The notes under the pieces are model-generated. The model saw nothing but the letters and a program-made list of their open reading frames with translations, made no database searches and was not told the origin of the DNA. A stretch of DNA of 64,000 nt from Pyrenopolyporus hunteri (taxonomy: Eukaryota; Ascomycota; Sordariomycetes; Xylariales; Hypoxylaceae), in the NCBI GenBank assembly GCA_902806595.1, contig CADCXC010000035.1:682001-746000 (forward strand). Reading direction: 5' to 3'. Shown here piece by piece: positions 45,635 through 56,192 of the stretch (positions within the stretch are counted from its first letter, which is position 1; every line of letters begins with the position of its first letter). The position numbers and the translations under genes are program-made.

Positions 45635-46587
45635 TTAGTCAAACTGAGAATAGCGTTAGCGAAGACGAAGCGAAATCGCTACGGAGCGAACTCACGGGTG
45701 TTAAGAAAGATTCAGCCACGAATCTTGCACGTGCGTTCAACTAGGACCGGTCAGTAAATCCAGGATGTTGTGGACTGGACTTTGGATGACGTACAAACAG
45801 CTTCATCTCCGAAATCTCCTTGTCTACCTCCTCCATGAACTGGATGATGAAGTCGACGAGCTTATGCTTCAGCATCTCCTCGGTATGGAAGTTTGTTATT
45901 AAGAAAGAAATGTCATATCCCTATTTAGGCCGAGTCAGCTATTCGGACTGCCATGGCGGCTTCGACGATAGTAGCGGTGTACCTTGATGGGTTTCCTCCT
46001 TAGGATAAAGAAGGCTTCTGCTCGCTGGGTGAGGAATCGGGTGAACTTGTGGACTAGGATATTCTCGATCTCGTCTGCCTGCTTGATCTTGATGCTGATT
46101 CGTACGCTGTTGATGCTGGGTTCGATCAGGACCTTCTCGTTCTCGTTGCGGGCGATGACCAGGGGGTTGAGCAAGACTTCGGGGGATGTTTGCGCTTCGA
46201 TTTCGGGGACGTTGTGCCGTTCAGAGGTCTGGGAAGCGAAGTTGGAGAGGCAGAGGGCGGCCGTGAGAGTGCTCCGTACACATTGGAGGTACGGGCGGAG
46301 AGATTGAGACTGGAATGCTGGGTCAGTGAGTGGTTTCTAGCATAGAAAATGGGAGTTTGACGTGCCATGGTGGGTAGAGGGGATAGTCTCCTGAAGCTGG
46401 CCGTCTCTTCAATGGTGTGGGGGGTTGAAGCAATTCCCAGCCTGACGCTGGTCGCTTTGGAATTAGGTACTTTAGAATTAGGTACGACGTTGGATCGAAG
46501 GTCCCGATGTGGGGGGCCTGTATTAGCTGTAGGTAGGTACCTAGGTCGGTAGGTAGTACGTAAGGTCAGCGTATATACGGGTACCAT
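45635..46587 (-). CDS. arc20: Actin-related protein 2/3 complex subunit 4 (ARPC4, p20)
   Basis: Coding exons 46309-45983, 45920-45795, 45740-45696 and 45643-45635 are well supported, with a methionine-only first exon upstream; 169 residues in all. ARPC4 is a core Arp2/3 subunit that, with ARPC2, clamps the mother actin filament during branched nucleation. The sequence SQSLRPYLQCVRSTLTAAL, ARNENEKVLIEPSINSVRISIKIKQADEIENILVHKFTRFL and MLKHKLVDFIIQFMEEVDKEISEMKLF is diagnostic. The last coding exon is only nine bases (Phe-Asp-stop), giving the family ending LTPFD. The first exon must end in ATG next to a GT donor. The only nearby candidate is the ATG at 46587-46585, with a poor GTACCC donor and a 273-bp intron, so the 5' end is uncertain. 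Confidence 0.92.
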
Positions 46588-47030
46588 GTACCTACCTTAT
46601 ATAGGGAGACGGGCACATGCATGTCTAGGTATTATATTACATAAGGTACCCTAGGAATATTAAGTAATCACATGGAATCTGAATTTATGTAATCCCTAAA
46701 TTGTGGCGCCAGCTTCTCGCTTCTGTGGCTTGACCGCCGCCCTCTAACTACCCAGGTACTTGCCAGGCTTGCCCCCCGCGGCAACAACTTACGCGACCCA
46801 CTCTGGATGGAACTCTAAAGGCCGGGTAGAATCGCATCGACCATAATTAGGTGACGCACCACGAGTTTGCCTTGCCCGCTAGCAAATCGTAAATCTTCTT
46901 TGCCAGCACGATAGGTCTTAATAACCTAGGTACTCTCCCGTCCTCATCTCTTAGAACTCCCCAAAGCTTGACCCAGTTCATCAGATACTTCACATAGTCA
47001 AGCAAAACCAGTACCGTTAACACTTCCAAG
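46588..47030. other. Short divergent promoter between ARPC4 and UBP6
   Basis: About 440 bp (to the candidate ARPC4 start) separate the two divergent genes, so they are likely to share a promoter region. TAGGTAGG/ACCTACCT motifs lie at its left edge (46530-46600). No TATA-like site is convincing. Confidence 0.5.
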
Positions 47031-48797
47031 ATGGCGACCATACCAGGTGAGTATCAAGAACATCTAGGGCATCAAGGGCTGTGTTATGGGCACTTCCCCG
47101 CGAGAAAGAATCTCCGCTAACAAGGCCATCTGCGTATTATAGTCGTTGTCAAGCACCAGGGCACCAAATATGACATTGAGGTCGATCCCGAGTCCACTGG
47201 CGAGGTGTTCAAGTTCCAACTTTACAGCCTTACCGGCGTAGAACCCGAGCGCCAGAAGGTCCTAGTCAAGGGCGGCCAGTTGAAGGATGATACCCCCATG
47301 AGCAAGTTCGATTTCAAACCCGGCCAGACAATAATGATGTTAGGTACGCCGGGTAAGGCAGGCCAGGAAGCCCTTGCTCGGCCGAAGGAAACGATCAAGT
47401 TCGTCGAGGATATGACGGAAGCTGAGGCGGCCCAACAAGAGGGAGCTATACCCGCCGGTCTGGCCAACCTCGGAAACACGTGTTATCTCAACTCTACCCT
47501 ACAGACGCTCCGCGCTATTCCGGAGTTACAAAACGCTTTGACCAAATACGAACCTCAGAGCGCAGATACCACCGGTGTCTTACCACCCTTAGATCTAACC
47601 AAGCAGCTCCGAGAGCTGTACAAGTACATGTCCGAGACCCAGGAGGCCTACGTCCCTCACGCATTTCTGACCGCCTTGCGAACTGCCTTTCCCCAGTTTG
47701 CCGAGCGTTCACGCACTGGTGCTGGCTTTGCTCAACAGGATGCCGAGGAGGCGTGGTCCCAAATTGTTACCCAGTTACGCCAAAAGTTACGCGTGAAAGA
47801 CACCCCTGACGGCCCCGAGAGTTCGTTCATCGATAGATACATGTTGGGCGAGTTCACGTCCCAACTAGAATGTGACGAACCCGCAGCTAGGGAAGGCGGA
47901 GAACAACCCATCATCTCCAAGGAGACCTTCCTGAAGCTTAACTGCCACATCGACTCCAACACAAATCATCTGCGAGACGGTATCGCGAATGGCTTGAGCG
48001 AGAAGATAGAGAAGAGGTCGGAAGTCCTGGGTAGGGACGCCGTCTACACCAAGACTTCCAAGATCTCGCGGTTACCGAAGTATCTCACGGTGCATTTCGT
48101 TCGCTTCTTCTGGAAGCGAGAGACCCAGAAGAAGGCCAAGATTATGCGAAAAGTTACCTTCCCCCACGAGCTGGACCTCGTAGAATTTTGCGACGATAAG
48201 TTGAAGAGTATGCTTGTTCCGGTTAGGGATAAGGTCCGCGAGGTGAGGAAGGATGAGGAGGATATCGAGCGCGCACGTAAGCGACGCAAGCGTAGTGCCG
48301 CTGGTGAGGATGTTGCCGACGTCCCCGGCGGTAAGGGTGCGAAGAAGGGCGATAAGAAGGAGGCTAGCGCCTCTGCCGACGGCGATGTAGAAATGGGCGA
48401 GACTTACAAGACGGACGCTGAGATCGATGCCGAACGTGATGCGGCACTCCTGGCCGCCAAGAAGGAACTACATGCTCTTATCAGCCCCGAGCTGGCCAAT
48501 GACGACGGCGCGAACCAGTCCGGCCTGTACGAACTCCGAGGTGTCGTCACGCATCAAGGTGCGAGCGCCGACAGCGGCCATTACACGGCTTACGTGAAGA
48601 AGACGGCCCCGGTCGACGCCAAGACCGGGAAGCGCAAGGAAGAGGACGGCAAGTGGTGGTGGTTCAACGACGACAAGGTGTCGGAGGTGACGGCGGACAA
48701 GATCGAGACGCTGGCCGGCGGTGGCGAGTCACATTCCGCCCTCATCCTGCTCTACCGCGCCATCCCCTTACCTTCGGCCGAGGGTACGATGGAGTAG
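47031..48797 (+). CDS. ubp6: Proteasome-associated ubiquitin C-terminal hydrolase Ubp6/USP14
   Basis: Two exons, 47031-47046 (16 nt) and 47143-48797, joined over a 96-bp intron; 556 residues. Ubp6 removes ubiquitin from substrates at the 26S proteasome and binds Rpn1 through its ubiquitin-like domain. An N-terminal ubiquitin-like fold (about residues 5-75: VVVKHQGTKYDIEVDPESTGEVF, LVKGGQLKDDTPM) is followed by a USP domain. The Cys box is GLANLGNTCYLNS with catalytic Cys119. The His box is HQGASADSGHYTAYVKK with His485, and a WWWFNDDKVSEV block follows. A charged Lys/Arg/Asp insertion (about residues 360-410) lies within the USP domain. All catalytic elements are intact. Confidence 0.96.
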
Positions 48798-49433
48798 ATA
48801 CGAAGAGACGAGGACACGATATCGCATACGGGCGTTTTGAGTGCATGGCGAGCAGGGAATAGGGGGCTAGAATTAGACTCACTTCCACTTGATACGGACT
48901 GGTTCGGAAAATAAAAAGTCGTGCCGTTTTTGGTCAAAATCGTTTAATTTTTTCTCTTTAGCTTTTCTTTCTGTAGGCCTTCCTTTTTTTTTGTAGGTTC
49001 ACTTAAATGGGGACGATGGAGTGGAGACCTTCGACTCTGTATGATCCCCTTCCCATGCGCCTTTGCTATCTATTCTTTAATAGGGTGGTAGCAAGTGCTA
49101 CATATTGCTTTCAACACCCCTCTAGATCATCTATCTTCCAGACGTCCGATTCGCGACCATCATATACGGCGAGTACGTAGACCACGTGTTTCCCATTACT
49201 TGGGGAATCCTTGCCGTTGGCTGCGAGGCATGGACGAAGAGGTGAGTATAGTCGCCGTTTAACAAACCTCCACCGGGTGAGCAATCTAGTGGAGCGATTC
49301 CTCTCGTAGGTCTCTAGGGAAAGAAGCTGAATATAGCTCGGGTCGAGTAATCGACCTTCACCGTACCAATTCATTCTCCCTGTCTTTCTCTTCCCTTAGG
49401 TAATTTAAATATCTCCCTCTTAGTGTAGTCAAC
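48798..49433. other. Convergent 3' region, UBP6 / small membrane protein
   Basis: About 0.64 kb. A minus-strand ATG frame of 87 codons (49374-49111) lies here, but it sits in the expected 3' UTR of the neighbouring leftward gene and resembles no family. I do not call it. Confidence 0.5.
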
Positions 49434-49889
49434 TCATTTCTTCCCATCCCCACCCCCGGCTCCACTAGCAGCAGCAGCAGCGGCAGCAGCACTCTCAACC
49501 TCCCGCTCCCTCTCCCTCTCCCTCATCCTCTCCCTCAGCATACCAAGCTTCCTCTCGAAGGGGAGCCTCTGGGCGACGAGCGCGGCGCGGCGCGCCTCGA
49601 GGTCGCGGATGCGGTCCTCGGCCGTGGCCTCGACGATCCTGCGCTTCTCCTCGGCGTACTCGCGCCGCGTCTTCAGCCCCGCCCCGTAGATCGCCCCCAC
49701 GATCGTCACCGCCGCGAACGCCCCCGTCCAGATCACCCGTTTCATCGTCAGCCCCGAGATCCCCATCCCCGTCCCCGTTCCGCCGCTGGGCCCGCCGCCC
49801 GGTCGTCGCGGCGTGGGCAGCTGGTGCGTGGTGGGGGTGCCGGCGCCCCGGAGGATGGGCCGTCGGGGGCCTGGAGGGATGGAAGACAT
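49434..49889 (-). CDS. Small single-pass membrane protein with C-terminal coiled coil
   Basis: A single exon of 151 residues, starting at the ATG at 49889. A Pro/Gly-rich N-terminus (MSSIPPGPRRPILRGAG...) precedes one hydrophobic segment at about residues 50-70 (VIWTGAFAAVTIVGAIYGAG). A long charged helix follows (REYAEEKRRIVEATAEDRIRDLEARRAALVAQRLPFERKLGMLRERMRERE), ending in an Ala-rich tail. Start, composition and length look like a real conserved fungal small protein, perhaps of mitochondria given the basic N-terminus, but I do not recognise a named family. The downstream end is GC-rich and repetitive (AGCAGCAGC). Confidence 0.7.
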   Translation of the reverse strand: MSSIPPGPRRPILRGAGTPTTHQLPTPRRPGGGPSGGTGTGMGISGLTMKRVIWTGAFAAVTIVGAIYGAGLKTRREYAEEKRRIVEATAEDRIRDLEARRAALVAQRLPFERKLGMLRERMREREREREVESAAAAAAAASGAGGGDGKK

Positions 49890-51171
49890 GTGGGGTTACG
49901 ATTAAGCTTATTTATTTATATATGTATTTTTATGTTGGCTTTTCCCCCCGCGAATGGTGTTTGAGTGTACGTGGCTACTCCTAGTACTGCCTCCAACAGA
50001 GCCGGCTTTCCCGTCGCTACTGCCCTATAGCCCGTCGGGGTGTCTTGTCATTACCGGGGGTTCCGCTTCGTGGTCCTTCCGAGGTATCGACACTATTCCG
50101 CCAGTCGCGCTGTCGTCTTGGCCGCTGCCGCCAAGGGATAATATGGTGGGGGAGGTGTCGCAACTAATTGGAGATAGGACCGACGCTGAAGGCGGTGGGA
50201 ATCGACTTCCAGTATAGGCAATGGCCGGTCGGGGTAGCCTGATTTAGGGAGATTGTTCGACGGTACAGGAGGGAATGATCGGGGCGCTGTGCGGAAGCTG
50301 TTGTCGTTGTTGTTGATGAGAAAGGACGGGCCAGGATTGGAGCTCAAGCTCGGCGATGAAAAAAGTCGGCGCCCCTCGGTCCGCCGCTACCGCCGTCGCG
50401 GGCTCTTTCATTGGTGGGACTAACCGCCAACTGGAATGGTAAGCTTCCCCTTACTCATCCGCTTACAAAGGGCTCCAAACGACATCATCGATTTGACCTC
50501 GATTAACTCGATTAATTCTAGATAAATTCTATTTGCTCAACTTTTAATTCTTGAAATCAACTAGGGGACCCAGTACTGCCGAGGGTTCGTTTTCCTTGGG
50601 CTAATATCTACCCTAAGAGCCTGTGAGGTGCATTTCCTCGAGTTTTGCCCTCTTGGGTCTCTTAAAACTAAAAGGCGCGTAGACTCATGTTGGCTCTGGG
50701 TCCTACAATCTTAAATTAACTCGGAAAAGTCACGCAGTACGTTTTCAGCCAGAGGCCTCGTCCTAATACATGATTCCAGCTAACACCTGTTTTCATAAAG
50801 AAAGAGTCCTCCAAAATTCAGTGACTTCATATCTGGAATCGACCCGCCTCGTCACAGGGAGGGCTTAATTTGCGCCGCGTCTTTCTTGAAACTGTTCACT
50901 CGAGCCTATTGGACATCGCGGTCAAATTATTAACCGCTGTAAGACACTTTAATATTATTTAGCTGCCGTGTTTCCTCGGAGCCATGAACCGTGTTTTGTG
51001 AACTCGTTTCTCAACATTGCCCCTAACAAATCCTACATATACGGGATAAACCTACGATATACCAATAGAAACCCAGATCACACTGCTGACAGCCTGAAGC
51101 TGTTAAGGGTACACCCTAACTCGGCCGGGGCCGCCGCGACTTTCTGAAGCAGCTCCCGTACGCTCGGCGCA
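49890..51171. other. Divergent region, small membrane protein (-) / Shb17-like (+)
   Basis: About 1.28 kb. A minus-strand frame at 50347-50093 is Pro/Ser-rich and begins at TTG without an ATG; it is not called. No motif identified. Confidence 0.5.
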
Positions 51172-52401
51172 ATGGTGACGCCTCGAGTTTTCCTCGTCCG
51201 GCACGGCGAGACCGAATGGTCGCTTAACGGTAGGCACACGGGGGTCACTGATATTCCCTTAACGGCCAATGGCGAAAAGCGCGTAAAAGCAACAGGCCGG
51301 GCACTCGTGGGAGACGATAGGCTCATCGTACCCAAGCAGCTTTCACACATGTATGTTTAACCTTCCCCTAACCTCTGATTTTCCGATTACACATGGACTT
51401 TTTGGTTTCGCCGGTAAATAAAGCCGCACCATCCTTTTAGGAATACCATAAGACGTTCTAGTATCTTAAAGACACCGACTTTGGCCCCAATTCTAAGACT
51501 TCATCGACTTGTTACCAAAATTTATGTATATTTGTCTACAATTATCTAAAATGGACGCATTTTCGAAACAATGATTCGCCACGGCCTCCCGACCATTGTT
51601 TGGAGCGGCTTAACCTGGGTGCGTATTCGTCACTAACAGTATCCCGTCTTAGATACGTCTCACCGCGGAAGCGAGCCCAGCGAACCTTTGAACTTCTCAA
51701 CCTTGGCATCTCGGACCCTCTGCCGTGGAAGCTCCATGGTGAAAAGCTCCCAGACGAATCCCGCCCTTGCAGTGCACGGGTTGAAGTGACCGAGAACATC
51801 CGTGAGTGGGATTACGGCGATTACGAGGGAATCACAACTCCCGAGATCGGCGAGATTCGTAGGAAACAAGGACTAACCGAGAAATGGGATATCTGGAGGG
51901 ACGGGTGCGTTGGCGGAGAGTAAGTTTCTAGTTTCATATTTGTGAGCCACTGGCGCAGCTGCAGTTTATCTACGGCCTCAAATCACACCCAACGGGCTCT
52001 AAATCGAATATAAGGGGTAAAGCTAATACCATATTTAGGAGCCCCGAGGATGTCGAACGAAGAGTAGACCGCCTAATTCGAGAGATTCGAGATAAGTGGC
52101 ACGCCCCCGTAATCGGCAAGTCCAAATCAGAGAATCAGTGCCCCGGAGATGTCCTTATCGTAGCGCATGGCCACATTCTTCGTGCTTTCGCGATGAGATG
52201 GGTAGGGAAGAAGTTACCGGACGGCCCAGCATTCATATTGGAGGCAGGCGGCGTGGGGACATTGAGGTAAACCTGATTCCCGCTCCCTGAATGTAACTTG
52301 TGGCCCGGACGGCGCTAACATGATGTTACTCTAGCTACGAGCACCATAATATCAAGGAGCCCGCTATTTTACTTGGTGGCGCCTTCGTGGTTAGCCCATG
52401 A
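51172..52401 (+). CDS. Histidine phosphatase, sedoheptulose-1,7-bisphosphatase (Shb17) type
   Basis: Four exons: 51172-51350, 51653-51919, 52039-52266 and 52335-52401; 246 residues. Introns are 302, 119 and 68 bp; the first has a CACTAAC branch site. The phosphoglycerate-mutase fold is complete. The RHG motif LVRHGETEW carries the phospho-acceptor His11. The SPRKRAQRT block, the acidic EWDYGDYEG motif and the second histidine in IVAHGHILR (His192) follow. The C-terminus GGVGTLSYEHHNIKEPAILLGGAFV matches the Shb17 family. Yeast Shb17 hydrolyses sedoheptulose-1,7-bisphosphate to feed non-oxidative ribose synthesis. The substrate here is inferred from similarity; other histidine phosphatases of this size act on other sugar phosphates. 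Confidence 0.9.
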
Positions 52402-54389
52402 GTCACTTACGCGGTAATAACGATTTTGAGGAGGATCTATTATCCATATAGTAGAGCATATCATCAAAATATTTCTAATTATACTAAACACACATATAGT
52501 GCGAACGGGATGTCCGCCATTCTCGAAATAATTCTGGATGATAGGGCCAATCACCCCGCCCGGTTTCGTTTGAAAGACTTTACGACTATGCCCTTACTGA
52601 CAACTCTAAGATAAAGTAGCTTTCAGATATCTCTAGGCTTCACCCGGGAGATATGGAATTCTAGGCTCATTGTTCAATAATCCCTGCCCTGGGAACGAGT
52701 AGTCTATGAATTTCGGTTTATATCACACGGGCCTCGGCTCTGGTGTGACGATATCCTTCTCAGGAGTGGCCCGCGTCATTTTAACAACCACGGTTATAGC
52801 ACTGTATAGTGATATTGTCACGATACCGAGCAGGTAGTTACAAGACAACTCTGTTCTAGCACGAGGCTATTGAAAAATTAAGCGGGGACCCTAAGATACG
52901 GTATGCGACCTTTATCCACATACCTCACACCCCAACGGATATCCCCCTGCCTAGGAGATTCAAGATTCAGTGCCGCCATTAGTATCGACGCGTTGCCTCC
53001 GTATGTTAGAACGCGGGATAAGGCTCAATATTAAGGTCGCAATGGCGTTAGAGAACATAATTCCCTTCGGGAATAAGAGACGATCTACTAGCCTCGTTCG
53101 ATACCCCCATGGAATGATAATTATTCGCCATATGCCTTATTATGCAGTACCTACACCTAATGAGATTCACTAGGCCATCAATATTGTCTCTTATACAGCG
53201 GAGGGTCTCTAGCGAATGCCAGGGGTACTATGAATGCACCCTACCGGCAAACTAACTCTACGGGAGAGACGTGGGTAGTATGGTAGTCCTGTAAGTGGAT
53301 TTATGGTTTCTTCTCTCCCAGCCTTCACACATGGCTACGCTAGGTTTAAGTATCGTTCCATTGGCCATGGGGCTAGTGCCAGAGCTAGTGGATCTCGTAC
53401 GAAGCCCGCCGACCTACTCCTCACGAACTATGTCTGTATTACGTGAGATGTTGGTGCGTGCAAGTTCGCAGCATCCCTTAGAGTGGTATCCCGTTTCTTG
53501 GATTTTCTTGTCGGTGGACGTAGGTCATCCTATCATACGTCTAATGGTAGTTTAGCGGGTAAATGTACCCTCCATATCGTACCAGTATCCCTCTTCTCGT
53601 TTGAGATACTACTTACCACGCTAGGCGATGAATGGATGGACAGTTCTAGACCTCCGACCTCAAAGGGAAGCATCGTTTAATCACCAACATTGGCCATATC
53701 CCTGAAGTTCTAGCCGTCTTAGACCATTTCGACTTGGCGTCTATACCAATCACCTACCTAATAGGGAAGAGATGCAAGTGGTCGAGACGATATTCTCTGA
53801 CAGGGTTAAGCGGTAGCATAGGGCTGCCTGATCCGCACGGTCATGCGGCGAATTACTTGATAACGACAAGCGGCTAACCGCGTGAACTCGTGGCCCGCTT
53901 ACCATAACCGACCTACCTGTAAGTGCCGTATGCCATACCATGTATGTCAATTAGACGTGTAGGGCTGAATATAGGTTACTGAGAGCTGATGTCTACTACA
54001 GAAAGAGGATCGAAGCTAAGGGAGGTAATAGAAAGATAACAATTATGAAGAGGGGAGACTTGATTGGAAAAGGGGCTCGACTACATTCAACAAATGGTTT
54101 TGGAGCTCTTCCATAAGACTTGGTTATAATATTCCACTTTGTGGCCCCCAACTTTAGGTGGTTCTTGGTAAGCTCGATCCAAGCTAATGATAGGTACTCA
54201 TTTTGACGCCTAATAGGGCGTTTTGAATCACTTTCTTCAGTCTCCTGTTATTAAGCAGATGATATACGAGGGTATTCGCTTTTCTAATACGCATTTGTAC
54301 TACTCTATGCCCCTTACTACCTGTCGTAACCCATTAGGTCCCTTCTGCCTTTTGCGTTATCTATAGTTGGTCTTTCTTAAATCTTTATC
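52402..54389. other. Gene-free region with possible relic coding DNA
   Basis: About 2 kb. Two plus-strand fragments without introns or a full domain (about 52970-53173 and 53295-53555; the latter contains MATLGLSIVPLAMGLVPELVDLV) look faintly protein-like but are closed by stops. The right end is the promoter of the monooxygenase gene. No family assigned. Confidence 0.45.
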
Positions 54390-55742
54390 ATGACGCTTAC
54401 TAGCCCCCCTACTCAAGTAGCCATTGTTGGCGGCGGACTCGCTGTAAGTAATAGGCGGGCTGCGCCTAACCATCGTGATCCCAAACCCTACTCATACTAC
54501 TTATAGGGTCTCACCTTAGCTCTCGCATTACATGATCTCAGCATCCCATCCGTCGTCTATGAGGCTCGCTCGGAAGACTTCGACCAGGGTGGCGGTGTTA
54601 TGCTCTCTCCCAACGCCCTGCGCGTCCTCGATAGTGTCGGCGTATATAAACGTATCCGCAACAATTCGTTAGAATTCGATGTACTTACCTTCAAGGATGG
54701 GCAGAACCAGACCACCGACGAATACTACTTTGGTTCGGAGAAACTCTATGGCTATCACGCCATCCGTATCATGCGCAAGGAACTCCTGGATGAGATGAAA
54801 GCCATGCTGCGGGAGCGTCAGATTCCGATTCATTATAACAGTAAACTGGTTTCAGTAACCTCCGATGGCCCAGACACGGTAGAGTTCACACTCTCGGATG
54901 GTCAAGTTGCATCCGCACCTCTCTTAATCGGGGCTGATGGCATCCACTCAGCCGTGCGCGGAACTTTCTTACCCCAGGTAAAGCCGATCTATGCGGGTTT
55001 CATAGGCATCAACAGCGTTGTCCAGCGGACCCAGCTTCGTATTCCCGAGGGGTACAACTTACCAGCCACCGTCATGGCGAAACCGGGTGCATTTTTACTC
55101 GTCCCACAAAAACCGGACGGGTCGGAGCTCTTCATCGGATCTCAGCGGCGATTTGCGGAGCTGGACTCGGCGGGTTGGGAGGCCCTGAGGAAGGATAAAA
55201 AACAGTTGTACGACATGCTGCGGGAGAACAAGTCCGACTGGCCGGACGTAGTACAGTCGGCCCTGGAGGCAATGCCAGTCGACCGGATGGGGTTCTGGGC
55301 GTTCTACGGCATTCCGCCGCTAGCATCGTGGCTATCCGAGTCGAAAAGAATCATCCTCGTCGGAGACGCAGCGCACGCGATTCCCCCAACGGCCGGTCAG
55401 GGCGCCAACCAAGCCTTCGAAGACGTGCGGGCCCTGGCCACCCTACTCTCCAAGCTCTCGCCGGACGCGCCGCTGGACAAGGCGGCCGCGAAGTGGCAGG
55501 CGTACCGCCAGGACCGCGTCAGGAAAGTCCTCGACTTAACGCAGCAGATGAACGCAAAGAGGTTGCCGGAGTCGGAGCGGGCTAAGCTGCCGCCGGGAGC
55601 CATCTGGAGCGACCAGTCGCTTACGCGCGGGGATGGGGGCGAGTTACGTTGGCTATACGATCCAGACCTGGCGCAGGAGGCCGAGAAGTGGGTTGAGGAG
55701 CTCAAACGGGCTGCTCGCTCGGAAGATAGGACGATGGACTAA
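54390..55742 (+). CDS. FAD-dependent monooxygenase (salicylate hydroxylase-like)
   Basis: Two exons, 54390-54443 and 54507-55742; 429 residues. The 63-bp intron falls inside the nucleotide-binding loop, splitting VAIVGGGLA from GLTLALALHD. This is a group A flavoprotein hydroxylase: an N-terminal GxGxxG Rossmann motif, the DG motif GADGIHSAVRG (about residues 160-170), and the GD motif LVGDAAHAIPPTAGQGANQAFED (Gly304-Asp305) that contacts the flavin ribityl chain. These enzymes use NAD(P)H and O2 to hydroxylate aromatic or polyketide substrates. The substrate cannot be read from the sequence. No polyketide synthase or other secondary-metabolism gene lies nearby in the window. Confidence 0.93.
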
Positions 55743-56092
55743 GACGGGGTTCAAAGACGGGTTGACACCAACGCGCGACTATCGTGTATCTAGGCATCGC
55801 ATGAGGGGGTTACAATATATGTAAAACCATTAGAAAGTAAATACAGGTATTCACTCCGGCGCAGCCACGTAGGAAAGCGTAGGATACCTAGGTAGGGGGT
55901 TCGTCTTAGGTACGTACCTCCTACACGTCACCGTTGCCTGGCACATCGACAGTACGCACGCTGCCCACCATCACAGCAACGGGCATTTCCTTCCAACGGC
56001 CGGGTACAAACCGGCAAACAACGACAGATATACAATAATAACATAGTCACTTTCGACCTGAGCCCACTTCTGATCACTGGACACGCTCCGGT
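55743..56092. other. 3' region of the monooxygenase gene
   Basis: About 350 bp. It contains a CCTAGGTAGGGG/GGTACGTACCTCC motif near 55887-55921. No gene recognised. Confidence 0.5.
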
Positions 56093-56192
56093 GGTTCTGT
56101 GGTACAGTGGTCATGAAGGGGCCAGGTCGTAAAATCTTCGCGGAAGGTTTTCGTAGGTCGGGGATTCGAGCCCAAGTGGGTTTGGCCTTGAC
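56093..56192 (+). pseudogene. tRNA-Val-like relic
   Basis: The 5' part (GGTTCTGTGGTACAGTGGTCATGA) closely resembles the 5' half of eukaryotic tRNA-Val and contains a good A box (TGGTACAGTGG). A B-box-like GGATTCGAGCC follows about 50 bases later, and T-runs lie near 56199. No anticodon stem or 3' acceptor strand complementary to GGTTCTG can be drawn. It looks like a degenerate tRNA gene or a tRNA-derived element. Confidence 0.4.

Noticed and set aside
46126..46371. ATG at 46371 as the ARPC4 start
   Set aside because: It reads into the ARPC4 exon in the wrong frame; a CAG acceptor at 46310 fits the family sequence instead.
49111..49374. 87-codon minus-strand ATG frame between UBP6 and the small membrane protein
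   Set aside because: No family resemblance; it lies within the expected 3' UTR of the adjacent leftward gene.
50093..50347. Pro/Ser-rich minus-strand frame of 84 codons
   Set aside because: Begins at TTG without ATG, has no upstream exon that splices in frame, and low-complexity composition.
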